Assembly (NCBI GenBank): GCA_046346965.1
Contig: JAXMHB010000009.1
Coordinates: 1 to 64,000 of the forward strand
Length of the DNA stretch: 64,000 nucleotides
Source of the DNA: JAXMHB01 sp046346965
GTDB lineage: Bacteria; Pseudomonadota; Gammaproteobacteria; Xanthomonadales; SZUA-5
Reading direction: 5' to 3'
Shown here: in pieces, positions 1 through 9,315 of the stretch
Position numbering within the stretch: position 1 is the first letter of the stretch
Layout of the letters: every line of letters starts with the position of its first letter
Program-made: the position numbers and the translations under genes
The notes under the pieces: model-generated
What the model was told of the DNA's origin: nothing
Seen by the model: the letters and a program-made list of their open reading frames with translations, nothing else
Database searches by the model: none

Positions 1-59
1 AGCGTTGCTTCATCGAAGTCCCGGCCCGCAGTCGCGGCGTCGGCCTTCCAGATCTACAG

Positions 60-90
60 GCGTCGGGCCAGAGTCATGTCTGGCCGACGC
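60..90. other. Imperfect inverted repeat left of nusA
   Basis: Two 12-13 base arms (60-72 and 79-90) pair around a 6-base loop, with one bulged G. It lies in the stretch between the nusA stop and the window edge, where infB would be expected to begin further left. Neither side has a strong T-run, so a processing or pausing hairpin is as likely as a terminator. No gene is supported in 1-134. Confidence 0.4.
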
Positions 91-134
91 GCATTCTTTC
101 ACTTACCGTCTGCAGCGCGTCGAGTGCGGGAAGA

Positions 135-1628
135 TCAGGACTCCCCGTCGAACAAGGGCGCACGTGCCGCCATGATCAATGCCGCTGCGCGTTCTTCGGT
201 CATGCCGTCGAACTCCATCAGTTCGTCGGTCGCGAGATCGGCCAGATCGTCGCGGGTCTGAATGCCGCGGCCGGCCAGCGCAAAGGCGGTTGCTTCGTCC
301 ATGCCCTCCACGCCCAGCAGCGACGGGTCGGGACGATGGTCCTCCAGCGCTTCTTCCTTGGCGATCAACTCGGTCAGCAGTGCGTCGCGCGCACGAGCCC
401 GGAGCTCCTCAACCAGATCTTCGTCGAACTCGTCGACCGAGAGCAGTTCACCGGTCGGCACGTAGGCCACTTCCTCAACCGAGGTAAAGCCCTCGCGCAC
501 CAGAATCGCGGCGATCTCCTCGTCCACCTGCAGGCGCTCCTTGAACATCTCCAGCGTCTGCTTGGATTCCGCCTCGCTCTTGGCCTGCGCCTGCGCCTGG
601 GTCATGACGTTGAGCTGCCAGCCAGTCAGTTTGCTGGCCAGACGCACGTTCTGTCCGCCGCGGCCGATCGCCTGCGAGAGCTTGTCCTCGGCGACAGCGA
701 GATCCATGGCGTGCTTTTCTTCGTCGAGAATGATCGACTGCACTTCCGCGGGCGCCATGGCATTGATCACGAACTGCGCCGGGTTGTCATTCCACAGCAC
801 GATGTCGATGCGTTCGCCGTTGAGTTCGTTGGACACCGCCTTGACGCGCGAGCCCTGCATGCCGATGCAGGCGCCGACCGGATCGGTGCGATTGTCGTTG
901 GCGCGCACCGCGATCTTGGCGCGGTCGCCGGGATCGCGTGCAGCGGCCATCACGGTGACCACGCCCTGGCCCACTTCCGGCACTTCAAGCTTGAACAGTT
1001 CCATCATGAACTCGGGCGCCGTGCGCGAGACGAACAGCTGCGGACCGCGGGCCTCGCCACGCACATCGTAGAGATATCCGCGGATGCGGTCGCCGGTGCG
1101 GAAGTTCTCGCGCGGGATCACCCGCTCACGCAGGATGATGGCCTCGGCGTTGCCGCCCAGATCCAGATAGATGTGGCCGCGTTCGACGCGCTTGATGACG
1201 CCGGTCACCAAGGTGCCGATTCGATCCTTGTACTGATCGACGACCTGCGAGCGCTCGGCTTCGCGGACGCGCTGCACGATCACCTGCTTGGCGGCCTGCG
1301 CCGCAATGCGGCCGAACTCGGCGTTCTCGATCGGCTCCTCGATGTAGCCGCCGATCTCCACCTTCGGGTCGGTTTCAAAAGCGACCGTCTGCGCGACCTG
1401 ACGCTCGGGGAACTCGAGCGGTGCGTCGTCGGCGATCACTTCCCAGCGGCGGAAGGTCTCATAGTTGCCGTTGACCCGGTTGATCGACACGCGCGTGAGG
1501 ATGTCGCCGCCGTGTTTGCGCTTGGCGGCCGACGCCAATGCCGCTTCGAGCGCCTCGAAGATCACCCCGCGCGGCACGCCTTTCTCGTTGGCCACCGCAT
1601 CGGCCACCAACAGCATTTCCTTACTCAT
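135..1628 (-). CDS. nusA: Transcription termination/antitermination factor NusA
   Basis: This 497-residue protein has the usual NusA length and order of domains. An N-terminal polymerase-binding domain is followed by an S1 domain (about 136-200, with GTLVTGVIKRVERG), two KH domains (signatures CIGMQGSRVKAV and AIGRGGQNVRLAS) and two acidic C-terminal repeats. NusA binds RNA polymerase in the cytoplasm and modulates pausing, termination and antitermination. The ATG at 1628 overlaps the rimP stop by 8 bases, so the two are translationally coupled, as in the classical metY-rimP-nusA-infB operon. infB should lie beyond the left edge. Confidence 0.98.
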   Translation of the reverse strand: MSKEMLLVADAVANEKGVPRGVIFEALEAALASAAKRKHGGDILTRVSINRVNGNYETFRRWEVIADDAPLEFPERQVAQTVAFETDPKVEIGGYIEEPIENAEFGRIAAQAAKQVIVQRVREAERSQVVDQYKDRIGTLVTGVIKRVERGHIYLDLGGNAEAIILRERVIPRENFRTGDRIRGYLYDVRGEARGPQLFVSRTAPEFMMELFKLEVPEVGQGVVTVMAAARDPGDRAKIAVRANDNRTDPVGACIGMQGSRVKAVSNELNGERIDIVLWNDNPAQFVINAMAPAEVQSIILDEEKHAMDLAVAEDKLSQAIGRGGQNVRLASKLTGWQLNVMTQAQAQAKSEAESKQTLEMFKERLQVDEEIAAILVREGFTSVEEVAYVPTGELLSVDEFDEDLVEELRARARDALLTELIAKEEALEDHRPDPSLLGVEGMDEATAFALAGRGIQTRDDLADLATDELMEFDGMTEERAAALIMAARAPLFDGES

Positions 1629-2130
1629 CCTTTTTTCCTCCGCGTGCGCGCTGTGCCTTGCCCTGCGTTTCGAACTGCGGCACCAGCTTCGCCTTCTCGA
1701 TATCTGCCATCGCCAGCGTCACCGGACCGGTGTCGAGTTCGATCGTCACCTGGCCTTCGTCCGCACCGACGATGCGTCCCTGGAAACGGCGTCTGCCGTT
1801 GATCGGCGTGAGTGTCTGCGCACGCACCACCTCGCCCACAAAGCGCTGGTACTGCGCTGCGTGATAGAGCGGGCGATCGAGGCCGGGAGACGAGACTTCC
1901 AGCGTGTAGTTGCTGGCGATCGGATCGTTGACGTCCATCACTGCCGACACTTCCCGGCTGACCGCTTCGCAGTCTTCCAGCGTGACCGGGCGTTCGCGAT
2001 GGTCAATATACAGGCGCAACAAGCTGCTCGAGCGCGACAGAGCAAGCTCGATGCCCCATAGTTCGAGGCCCAGCGCCTGCACCGTAGGCCCGAGCAACCC
2101 CGCGATTTCAGCTTTCTTCGCTGAGGACAT
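1621..2130 (-). CDS. rimP: Ribosome maturation factor RimP
   Basis: The 169-residue protein assists 30S subunit maturation. The family core is clear: LGLELWGIEL near the N-terminus, LRLYID, the DCEAVSREVSAVMD stretch and the YTLEVSSPGLDRPL signature. The start MSSAKKAEI at 2130 is preferred over an in-frame upstream start because it gives the usual family length and an N-terminus matching RimP proteins. It sits between a terminator after the initiator tRNA and nusA, which it overlaps. Confidence 0.96.
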   Translation of the reverse strand: MSSAKKAEIAGLLGPTVQALGLELWGIELALSRSSSLLRLYIDHRERPVTLEDCEAVSREVSAVMDVNDPIASNYTLEVSSPGLDRPLYHAAQYQRFVGEVVRAQTLTPINGRRRFQGRIVGADEGQVTIELDTGPVTLAMADIEKAKLVPQFETQGKAQRARGGKKDE

Positions 2131-2161
2131 GGGATCCGGACATAGGCGACATTCGGACAAC

Positions 2162-2184
2162 AAAAAAGCCTCCGAAGAGGCTTT
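2162..2184 (-). terminator. Intrinsic terminator after the initiator tRNA
   Basis: On the minus strand a GCCTC/GAGGC stem with a TTCG loop is followed directly by six T residues (complement of 2162-2167). It lies just 3' of the tRNA and upstream of rimP. rimP-nusA must therefore be read by leakage or antitermination, or have their own promoter in the short gap 2131-2161. Confidence 0.85.
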
Positions 2185-2198
2185 CTGTCGAAAACCAG

Positions 2199-2275
2199 TG
2201 GTAGCGGGGGCAGGATTTGAACCTGCGACCTTCGGGTTATGAGCCCGACGAGCTGCCTGACTGCTCCACCCCGCA
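2199..2275 (-). tRNA. metY: Initiator tRNA-fMet (CAT anticodon)
   Basis: The 77-nt gene has an encoded CCA end (2199-2201). Its anticodon loop CTCATAA is flanked by three consecutive G:C pairs (GGG/CCC), the hallmark of bacterial initiator tRNAs. Positions 1 and 72 read U and U, so the first acceptor pair is unpaired, the second initiator hallmark. It is the first element of the rimP-nusA transcription unit. Confidence 0.97.
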
Positions 2276-2403
2276 CCAGAAGCTCACCATAGTAGCGTGC
2301 GGATCGGTGCTTGGCAACACCTGCGTGCTGCCCGCGTCAGGGCCGCGAGCCCGCGCGCATTCGCTGCTATCGTCCGCGTTTTCTTCCTGCCTTGGAGGCG
2401 CCC

Positions 2404-3417
2404 ATGCCCTTGCGAGTTGGTATCAACGGATATGGCCGGATCGGCCGCAACATTCTGCGTGCGCTGTACGAGTCGGGTCGTACTGACGAGATCCAGATTG
2501 TCGCCATCAACGATCTAGGCGATGCAGCTACTAATGCGCATCTGACCCAGTACGACACCGCGCACGGTCGCTTCCGGCACGAGGTGGGCGTCGACGGTGA
2601 CTCGCTGACCATCGGCAGCGACCGCATTCGCACCTTGGCCGAGCGCGATCCATCCAAGTTGCCCTGGGGCGAGCTTGGTGTCGATCTGGTCATGGAGTGC
2701 ACCGGTCTGTTCACCAGCAAAGCGAAGGCGTCGGCGCATCTGGCTGGCGGGGCGAAAAAGGTGCTGATCTCCGCGCCGGGCGGCAATGATGTCGACGCCA
2801 CCGTCGTCTTCGGCGTCAACCACGGCATGCTCAAGGCAGAGCACACGGTGGTGTCAAATGCCTCCTGCACCACCAATTGCCTGGCGCCGCTCGCCAAGGT
2901 GCTGCACGAGAGCATCGGCATCGTGCACGGCCTGATGACGACTATCCACGCGTACACCAATGATCAGGTGCTGACCGACGTGTACCACTCGGACCTGCGC
3001 CGCGCCCGCTCGGCCACGATGTCGCAGATCCCGACCAAGACGGGGGCGGCGGCGGCGGTCGGCTTGGTGCTGCCCGAACTCAACGGCAAGCTCGACGGCT
3101 TTGCCATGCGTGTCCCCACGATCAACGTCTCGGTGGTCGATCTGAGCTTCGTTGCCGCCCGCGCCACCACGCACGCCGAGATCGATCAGATCGTCGCTGC
3201 CGCGGCGGCGGGTCCGCTGGCGGGCATCCTCGGGATCAACAAGAAGCCGCTGGTGTCGGTGGACTTCAATCACGATGCGCGCTCCTCGGTGTATGACTCG
3301 ACACTCACCAAGGTGATGGGCGGTACACTCGTGAAAGTGTGTGCCTGGTACGACAACGAGTGGGGCTTCAGCAACCGCATGCTCGACACCGGCCTTGCGA
3401 TGATGCGGGCCGTCTGA
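2404..3417 (+). CDS. gap: Glyceraldehyde-3-phosphate dehydrogenase, type I
   Basis: The 337-residue cytoplasmic enzyme converts glyceraldehyde-3-phosphate, NAD and phosphate to 1,3-bisphosphoglycerate. The N-terminal Rossmann motif GINGYGRIGR is followed by AINDLGD, whose Asp fits NAD preference. The active site SNASCTTNCLAPLAK carries catalytic Cys155, and a catalytic His lies in TTIHAYTNDQ. The start at 2404 has a GGAG site 7 bases upstream; an in-frame upstream extension has no family similarity. It stands alone and is closed by an intrinsic terminator. Confidence 0.98.
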   Translation: MPLRVGINGYGRIGRNILRALYESGRTDEIQIVAINDLGDAATNAHLTQYDTAHGRFRHEVGVDGDSLTIGSDRIRTLAERDPSKLPWGELGVDLVMECTGLFTSKAKASAHLAGGAKKVLISAPGGNDVDATVVFGVNHGMLKAEHTVVSNASCTTNCLAPLAKVLHESIGIVHGLMTTIHAYTNDQVLTDVYHSDLRRARSATMSQIPTKTGAAAAVGLVLPELNGKLDGFAMRVPTINVSVVDLSFVAARATTHAEIDQIVAAAAAGPLAGILGINKKPLVSVDFNHDARSSVYDSTLTKVMGGTLVKVCAWYDNEWGFSNRMLDTGLAMMRAV

Positions 3418-3473
3418 GGCGGAGCCGACCCTGCGTGCGCCGCATCAGTGCGGCCTCGTATGTTGATGTTGTA

Positions 3474-3505
3474 GACGGCGCCTTCGCGGCGCCGTCACTG
3501 TTTTT
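3474..3505 (+). terminator. Intrinsic terminator of gap
   Basis: A perfect 9-bp stem (GACGGCGCC / GGCGCCGTC) with a 5-base loop is followed, four bases later, by five T residues. It closes the gap transcript. Confidence 0.85.
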
Positions 3506-3642
3506 GTGCGTCTCAGTGCCATGTTGCGCTGCAGCATAAGTGCTTGTTTCGAGCGTTAGTTTTGTGTTGCGTTCGATTGACAGCACTACTTATCATCGGC
3601 CTGTCCCACCCTTGTCCCGATCACCGAAAAAGGAATCCGCGC

Positions 3643-5844
3643 ATGCAACTCCAGCGGCTCGTTCCACTGGCCATCGCCGGCCTTCTGTTGGGCGCCTGCT
3701 CCGGCAGCAGCAACAGTCCCCGGGCTACGCCTCAGCCTCCTGCCACCAACAGCAACGGTTCCTATGTCAGCGGCATCATGACCGCTCGCTTCGATCCGAC
3801 CAACGCGGTCATTCCGTTCCCGAACAACCTGCTGATCCAGGGCTCGCGCGACCTTACGGTGAACGCGCCGGCCGCAAACCCGGCCAATTTCGGCGATCCG
3901 ACCGTCGCCTTGAATGCGCTGGACGGATTCTCGACCACGGCGCCGTGGACGATGACCTTCTCGGCTGCGCTGGCGCCGTCGTCCATCGTGCCTGGCCAGT
4001 CCGTGCGCCTGTTTGAAGTGCAGGTGGTGACCTCCGGCGCCGCCGCCGGTGCCGTGCAGCGCGTCGTGCGCGAACTGTCCTCGCCGTCGGAGTATGTGGC
4101 GGCCATCTCGACGGCAGATTCGACCGGGCGCACCCTGGCGATCGTGCCCACCAAGCCGCTCGAAGAACTCAAGTCGTACATGGCGGTGGTGACCGACGGA
4201 ATCACCGACACGGCGGGCAACAACGCAACGCCTGATCAGACCTACTTCTTGGCAAAGCGCACCGCGCCGCTGTCTTCGGGCACCGGTAGCGCCTGCGTCT
4301 CGCTGGATCCGCTGCTGCCGGCCAGTTCGGCTTGCGCGTTGGAGCCCTTGCGTCAGCTGACCAACTCCTTCGAAGCGGCCGCGAATGCCGCAGGTGTCGA
4401 TCGCAACAAGATCGTGGTCTCCTGGGTCGCCAACACGCAGGGTGTCACCCCGACCTTGCGCGCCCTGCGCGCCTCGACGCGTCCGGCCACCACCCGTTTC
4501 GCGCCCACTGGCCTGACCACGGCAGTCGCCGGTCTGCCGCCGATTGCCGACATTTACATCGGCACGATTGCACTTCCGTACTACCTGACGGCACCCGGTA
4601 CCGGTACCCCGGCGGCGCCCGCCAGTGCCGTGCTGACCAGCTTCTGGCAAGCGGCTCCTGGTGCCTATGTCGCACCGTTCAACGCGCTGGGTCTGGACCC
4701 GACCTCGACCAACCTGACGGTGGCAAACCCGATCCCGGTGGCGACCTCGACGGTCACCGTTCCGGTGCTGGCGACCCTGCCGAACGCTGCCTCTGGCCGC
4801 ACACGTCCGGCCGCAGGCTGGCCGATCGTGATCTTCCAGCACGGCATCACGCGCAATCGCTGCGACATGCTGGCGATCTCGGCAACCTTTGCGCAGGCCG
4901 GTTGGGCGGTCATCGCCATCGACCAGCCGCTGCATGGTGCGTCGCCGACCGATACTGCGGACGCTTGCCGTCCCTTCTACATCGGTAACACGCCGTTCGC
5001 GCAGTTGGGCGCACGTGAGCGCACCTTCGACGTCGATCTCATCAACAATGCGACCGGCGCCGCAGGTCCGGATGGCCGCGTAGATTCGACGGGTGCGCAT
5101 TTCATCAACCTGAGCAGCCTGCTGACCTCGCGTGACAATATCCGTCAGGCCGAAACCGATCTGTCGGTGCTGGCCGTGTCGATTCCGACCATGGACTTCG
5201 ACAACAACCAGGTGCCGGAGTTTGACGGTTCGCGCATCGCCTTCGTCGGTCAGTCGCTGGGTTCTATCGTCGGTACCGTGTTCCTGACGTTGGAGCCGAC
5301 GGTCAGCGTTGCCACGCTGAGCGTGCCCGGTGGCGGAATCGCCAATCTGCTGAACGGATCGCCGACCTTTGGTCCGCGTATCCGAGCGGGCATTGCTGCC
5401 GCACGCGGCATCACCACGACAGATCCGAGCTTCCCAGGCCTGCTGGCGCAGTTCCTGCTGATCACGCAGACCGTGATCGATTCGGGCGATCCGATCAACT
5501 ACGCGCGTCTCGCCGGCTCGGAACGCATCCTGTTGCACGAAGTGGTCGGTGGCGGCTCCGTGCTGCCGGATCAGGTGGTCCCGAACAGTGTACCGGGCGC
5601 CCCGCTGTCCGGTACCGATCCGCTGATCGCCAACCTCGGCCTCAGCACCATCACCGCCAGCACGACCAACGCCAACGGCATCCGCGGTGTCGTCCGCTTC
5701 ATTGCGGGCGATCATGGGTCGCTGCTGTCGCCCGCGGCTTCCGCACGCGCTACGGTCGAGATGCAGACGCAGATGGCGTCGATGATCGCCTCGGGCGGTG
5801 CCCAGGTCGTCGTCACCGACACTTCCGTGATCCGCACGCAGTAA
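3643..5844 (+). CDS. VolA/Pla-1-like lipase lipoprotein
   Basis: The 733-residue precursor starts at 3643 behind an AAGGA site, has a type II signal peptide and a lipobox (LLGAC), so it should be a lipid-anchored envelope or surface protein. The N-terminal half, with the conserved PFPNNLLI stretch, resembles the bacterial virulence-factor lipase N-terminal domain. The C-terminal half is an alpha/beta hydrolase: an HG motif in FQHGITRNRC, the nucleophile elbow GQSLG (Ser538) and a late His in IAGDHGS. Relatives are surface (lyso)phospholipases or esterases; the substrate here is unknown. It heads a plus-strand cluster with DUF1302, DUF1329, YCF48-like and MMPL genes, which suggests lipid handling. 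Confidence 0.85.
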   Translation: MQLQRLVPLAIAGLLLGACSGSSNSPRATPQPPATNSNGSYVSGIMTARFDPTNAVIPFPNNLLIQGSRDLTVNAPAANPANFGDPTVALNALDGFSTTAPWTMTFSAALAPSSIVPGQSVRLFEVQVVTSGAAAGAVQRVVRELSSPSEYVAAISTADSTGRTLAIVPTKPLEELKSYMAVVTDGITDTAGNNATPDQTYFLAKRTAPLSSGTGSACVSLDPLLPASSACALEPLRQLTNSFEAAANAAGVDRNKIVVSWVANTQGVTPTLRALRASTRPATTRFAPTGLTTAVAGLPPIADIYIGTIALPYYLTAPGTGTPAAPASAVLTSFWQAAPGAYVAPFNALGLDPTSTNLTVANPIPVATSTVTVPVLATLPNAASGRTRPAAGWPIVIFQHGITRNRCDMLAISATFAQAGWAVIAIDQPLHGASPTDTADACRPFYIGNTPFAQLGARERTFDVDLINNATGAAGPDGRVDSTGAHFINLSSLLTSRDNIRQAETDLSVLAVSIPTMDFDNNQVPEFDGSRIAFVGQSLGSIVGTVFLTLEPTVSVATLSVPGGGIANLLNGSPTFGPRIRAGIAAARGITTTDPSFPGLLAQFLLITQTVIDSGDPINYARLAGSERILLHEVVGGGSVLPDQVVPNSVPGAPLSGTDPLIANLGLSTITASTTNANGIRGVVRFIAGDHGSLLSPAASARATVEMQTQMASMIASGGAQVVVTDTSVIRTQ

Positions 5845-5883
5845 TCCCTCGCCGCGAATACCGGATTGATCATGGAGACAACA

Positions 5884-7806
5884 ATGAAGACCACCGGAAA
5901 CATCCGCGCGCCGAAGATCCGCGTGCTGGCTACCGCTGTCGCTGGCGCGCTCGCACTGGGGGCAGCGCCCGCGTTCGCCTATGAGTACACCAATGGCGAT
6001 TTTTCGCTGACCACATCCAACACCATCAGCTACGGCGTGCAGTCGCGCATGCAGAAGCCTGCCGAGAACCTGATCGGCAAGGCCAATCTGTTCACACCGA
6101 TCATCGTCCCGCCGCCCGGCACATCGGTTCTGTTTCCGGTGCAGTTGCCGAATGCCCAGCAGCGCCTGCTGCCGGGCCGTTTCTCGGTCAACTCGGATGA
6201 CGGCAACCTCAAGTGGGATCGCGGTGACGTCTTCAGCAACGCGATCAAGTGGAACGGAGAACTCTCCTGGCAATACGGCGAGCACTTCGGTGGCTTCGCC
6301 CGCGCCCTGTCGTTCTACGACTACGAGAACCAGCGCCGCGATGATATTTCCGACCTGGCCAAGCAGAAGGTCGGCAAGGACACCCAGTTGCTGGACTTCT
6401 TCGCCTACGCGAACTTCCAGATGGGGTCGGTGGACAGTCAGGTGCGCCTCGGTCGCCAGGTGGTCAGCTGGGGTGAGAGCACCTTCATCCAGCAGGGCAT
6501 CAACGTCGTCAACCCGATCGACATCTCCAAACTGCGCGTCGCCGGTTCGGAGCTGAAGGAAGCCTTCCTGCCGATCGACATGGTCTTCGCCAGTTTCGCG
6601 TTCAACGAAAACCTGTCGATGGAAATGCTCTATATGCTCGAGTTCGAGAACACCGAACCCGAGCCGGCGGGCACCTATTTCAGCACCAACGACGTCGCCA
6701 CGCTCGGTGGCGAGTACGTGATGCTGAATTTCGGCTTGGTCGGCGAGCCCAGCAACTACGATCTCTGCCCGACGATCCTCTCCGGCGTGAATCCCTACGG
6801 CACCAGCGCCGCCGGCCAGTTGCTGTTCACCATCGACCGTACCTCGTGCTCGGCCGCCGTGCCGCGCAATCCGGATCGCTTCGCCGACGACAACGGCCAG
6901 TACGGCGTCAAGTTCACCTACTTCTCGCCGGACCTGAACAACACCGAGTTCGGCCTGTATTTCCTCAACTACCACAGCCGCCTGCCGCTGCTGTCGGGCG
7001 TGGCGGTGACCAACTCGAATGCCTTCTCGGGCCGCTACTTCGCCGAGTACCCGGAAGACATCGAGCTCTACGGCTTCAGTTTCAACACCACGCTGGAAGG
7101 CTCCGGCATCGCACTGCAGGGTGAAATCAGCTATCGCCCGAACCAGCCGCTGCAGATCGACGACGTCGAACTGCTGTTCTCTGTGCTCAGCCCGCTGAAC
7201 GCAGTGATTCCGCAGCCGGTCAATCGCTTCATCAGCCAGCTTGGCAGTTACGCGCCGGGCGAAGAGATCCGCGGCTGGGAGCGCCACGAAGTCAGCCAGT
7301 TCCAGTTCACCGCGACGAAGATCATCGGACCCGACAACTGGGTGGCTGCCGACCAGATCTCCGCCGTGATGGAAATGGGCTTCACCAAGGTGTGGGACCT
7401 GCCGGACCACTCGGTGCTCCGTTACCAGGGTGACGGCACGGATACCGGTGGCGGCCCGGACTTCCTGACCGGCGCGTTCCGCAACCCGCAGACCCAGGAA
7501 GGGGGCTTCCCGACGTCGTTCTCCTGGGGCTACCGTCTGGCTGCCCGTGCGGATTACAACAACGCCTTCGGCTCGCCGTTCACGCTGTCGCCGCGTTTCG
7601 CCTTCAACCATGACGTCAATGGCATCACCCCGGGCCCGGGCGGCAACTTCCTCGAAGACCGTCGTTCGCTGACGCTCGGCGTTGAAGCCAACTACCTCAA
7701 TGAATGGTCGGTGGACGTCAGCTACACGCGCTTCATGGGTGCCGGCAACTTCAATCTGATCCACGACCGCGATTTCGTTGCTTTCACCGCACGTTACGCG
7801 TTCTGA
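5884..7806 (+). CDS. DUF1302 family outer-membrane protein
   Basis: The 640-residue protein begins at the ATG at 5884 with a GGAG site; an earlier in-frame ATG overlaps that site. It has a Sec signal peptide ending in AFA followed by YEYTNGDFSL. The mature part is rich in alternating aromatic strands, carries LGRQVVSWGESTFIQQGINV (a typical DUF1302 stretch) and ends in an aromatic beta-signal (FVAFTARYAF), as expected for an outer-membrane barrel. It lies 39 bases after the lipase and 26 before the DUF1329 gene. The family has no established biochemical function; a role as a barrel for a lipid-like substrate is inference. Confidence 0.88.
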   Translation: MKTTGNIRAPKIRVLATAVAGALALGAAPAFAYEYTNGDFSLTTSNTISYGVQSRMQKPAENLIGKANLFTPIIVPPPGTSVLFPVQLPNAQQRLLPGRFSVNSDDGNLKWDRGDVFSNAIKWNGELSWQYGEHFGGFARALSFYDYENQRRDDISDLAKQKVGKDTQLLDFFAYANFQMGSVDSQVRLGRQVVSWGESTFIQQGINVVNPIDISKLRVAGSELKEAFLPIDMVFASFAFNENLSMEMLYMLEFENTEPEPAGTYFSTNDVATLGGEYVMLNFGLVGEPSNYDLCPTILSGVNPYGTSAAGQLLFTIDRTSCSAAVPRNPDRFADDNGQYGVKFTYFSPDLNNTEFGLYFLNYHSRLPLLSGVAVTNSNAFSGRYFAEYPEDIELYGFSFNTTLEGSGIALQGEISYRPNQPLQIDDVELLFSVLSPLNAVIPQPVNRFISQLGSYAPGEEIRGWERHEVSQFQFTATKIIGPDNWVAADQISAVMEMGFTKVWDLPDHSVLRYQGDGTDTGGGPDFLTGAFRNPQTQEGGFPTSFSWGYRLAARADYNNAFGSPFTLSPRFAFNHDVNGITPGPGGNFLEDRRSLTLGVEANYLNEWSVDVSYTRFMGAGNFNLIHDRDFVAFTARYAF

Positions 7807-7832
7807 TCCAGTCGACAGGAGGGGAGATCATC

Positions 7833-9191
7833 ATGACAAAGCACAAGCTGCGCCTGCTGGGCGCGATAGCTGGCCTGTCGTTCGTCGCGGGTCTGCAGGC
7901 CGCCGTGCCGCAGGCTCAGGCGGATCGGCTGGGCCGGGACCTGACGCCGATGGGCGCCGAGAAGGCTGGCAACAAGGAAGGCACCATCCCGGCATGGGAA
8001 GGTGGCATCACCAAGCCGCCGGCGACCTACAAGCTGGGCGACTTCCACCCCGATCCGTTCCCGGGCGACAAGGTGACGATGGCGATCACCCCGGCGAACT
8101 ACAAGGACTACGCGGCAAAGCTGACGCCGGGCCAGCAGGCGATGTTCGCCAAGTACCCGACCTATCGGATGGACATCTATCCGACGCGTCGCAGTGCTTC
8201 CTTCCCGCAGCGCATCTACGACACCACCAAGCAGAATGCCGTCAACGGCAAGATGATTGGCACGGGTGCCGGCGTGGAAAATGTGGCTGAAGGCTTCCCG
8301 TTCCCGATTCCTCAGAACGGCTACGAGGTCATTTGGAACCACAAGTTGAAGTTCAAGGGCGTCGCGGTTCGTCGATGGGCCAATCAGGCGGCGCCGACTG
8401 CCGCGGGCGCCTACACGCCGATCCGCATCCGCGAAGAACTGCTGGGCTTGTACTGGAAGCAGGGCAACAAGATTGCAGACATCAACAACATTCTGACCTA
8501 CTTCTATCAAGAGGTGCTGGCGCCAGCACGTCTTGCGGGCAGCGTGCTGTTGGTCCATGAAACCTTGAACCAGGAAGCGCAGCAGCGCCAGGCATGGGTG
8601 TACAACCCAGGCCAGCGCCGCGTCCGCAAGGCGCCGAACGTCGCCTATGACAACCCGGGCACCGCGTCCGACGGTCTGCGCACCAATGACATGACCGACA
8701 TGTTCAACGGCGCGATGGATCGCTTCGATTGGAAGCTGGTCGGAAAGCGCGAAATGTACATCCCGTACAACGACTACAAGATCCATGCGAAGGGATTGGA
8801 CTACAAGGACATCTTGCGTCCGGGGCATATCAATCCGGATCTGATGCGCTATGAGCTGCACCGCGTGTGGGTGGTGGATGCCACGCTCAAGCAGGGCTTC
8901 CGTCACATCAACAAGCGCCGGACTTTCTATCTGGACGAGGACAGCTGGCAGATCGTGATGATCGACCACTATGACACTCAGGGTCAGATGTGGCGCTTCA
9001 GCGAGGCTGCGGTGATCAATTACTACGATCAGCCGGTGTTCTGGACGACGTTGGAAACGCACTACGATCTCAAGTCGGGTCGTTACATCTCGTCGGGTCT
9101 GGACAATATGGAAACTCCGGTGGATTTCTCGTTCCAGACGACGCCGGACAATTTCTCGCCGCAGGCCCTGCGCAGCCGCGGCGTCCGCTGA
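7833..9191 (+). CDS. DUF1329 family periplasmic protein
   Basis: The 452-residue protein has a strong AGGAGGGGA ribosome site and a signal peptide (cut near VPQAQA). The mature N-terminus LGRDLTPMGAEKAGNKEGTI is the usual start of DUF1329 proteins, and the length of about 450 fits. Some databases name the family an outer-membrane lipoprotein-sorting type protein because of a LolA/LolB-like fold. DUF1329 and DUF1302 genes are habitual neighbours, so a periplasmic carrier partner for the barrel is plausible but unproven. Confidence 0.88.
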   Translation: MTKHKLRLLGAIAGLSFVAGLQAAVPQAQADRLGRDLTPMGAEKAGNKEGTIPAWEGGITKPPATYKLGDFHPDPFPGDKVTMAITPANYKDYAAKLTPGQQAMFAKYPTYRMDIYPTRRSASFPQRIYDTTKQNAVNGKMIGTGAGVENVAEGFPFPIPQNGYEVIWNHKLKFKGVAVRRWANQAAPTAAGAYTPIRIREELLGLYWKQGNKIADINNILTYFYQEVLAPARLAGSVLLVHETLNQEAQQRQAWVYNPGQRRVRKAPNVAYDNPGTASDGLRTNDMTDMFNGAMDRFDWKLVGKREMYIPYNDYKIHAKGLDYKDILRPGHINPDLMRYELHRVWVVDATLKQGFRHINKRRTFYLDEDSWQIVMIDHYDTQGQMWRFSEAAVINYYDQPVFWTTLETHYDLKSGRYISSGLDNMETPVDFSFQTTPDNFSPQALRSRGVR

Positions 9192-9203
9192 TGCGTTGAC
9201 ATT

Positions 9204-9247
9204 GAACGCCAGTCGGGGCCGCATGTCCCGACTGGCGTTCGCGTTTT
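9204..9247 (+). terminator. Intrinsic terminator after the DUF1329 gene
   Basis: A perfect 14-bp stem (9204-9217 with 9227-9240) with a 9-base loop is followed by GCGTTTT. It separates the lipase-DUF1302-DUF1329 transcript from the YCF48-like/MMPL pair or attenuates read-through into it. Confidence 0.85.
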
Positions 9248-9315
9248 CGGAGATCACAAATCGGGCCCCAATGCGCAAGGTTGCGGGGCACGAGCCATAT
9301 TCGAGGGGAAGGCGA

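Noticed and set aside
1..134. Start of infB at the left edge
   Set aside because: No start with a plausible InfB N-terminus or ribosome site is visible; it probably begins outside the window.
3586..7764. A very long open frame (1392 codons) on the minus strand
   Set aside because: It lies opposite the lipase and DUF1302 genes, is full of Arg, His and Gly as expected of GC-rich shadows, and has no motifs or ribosome site.
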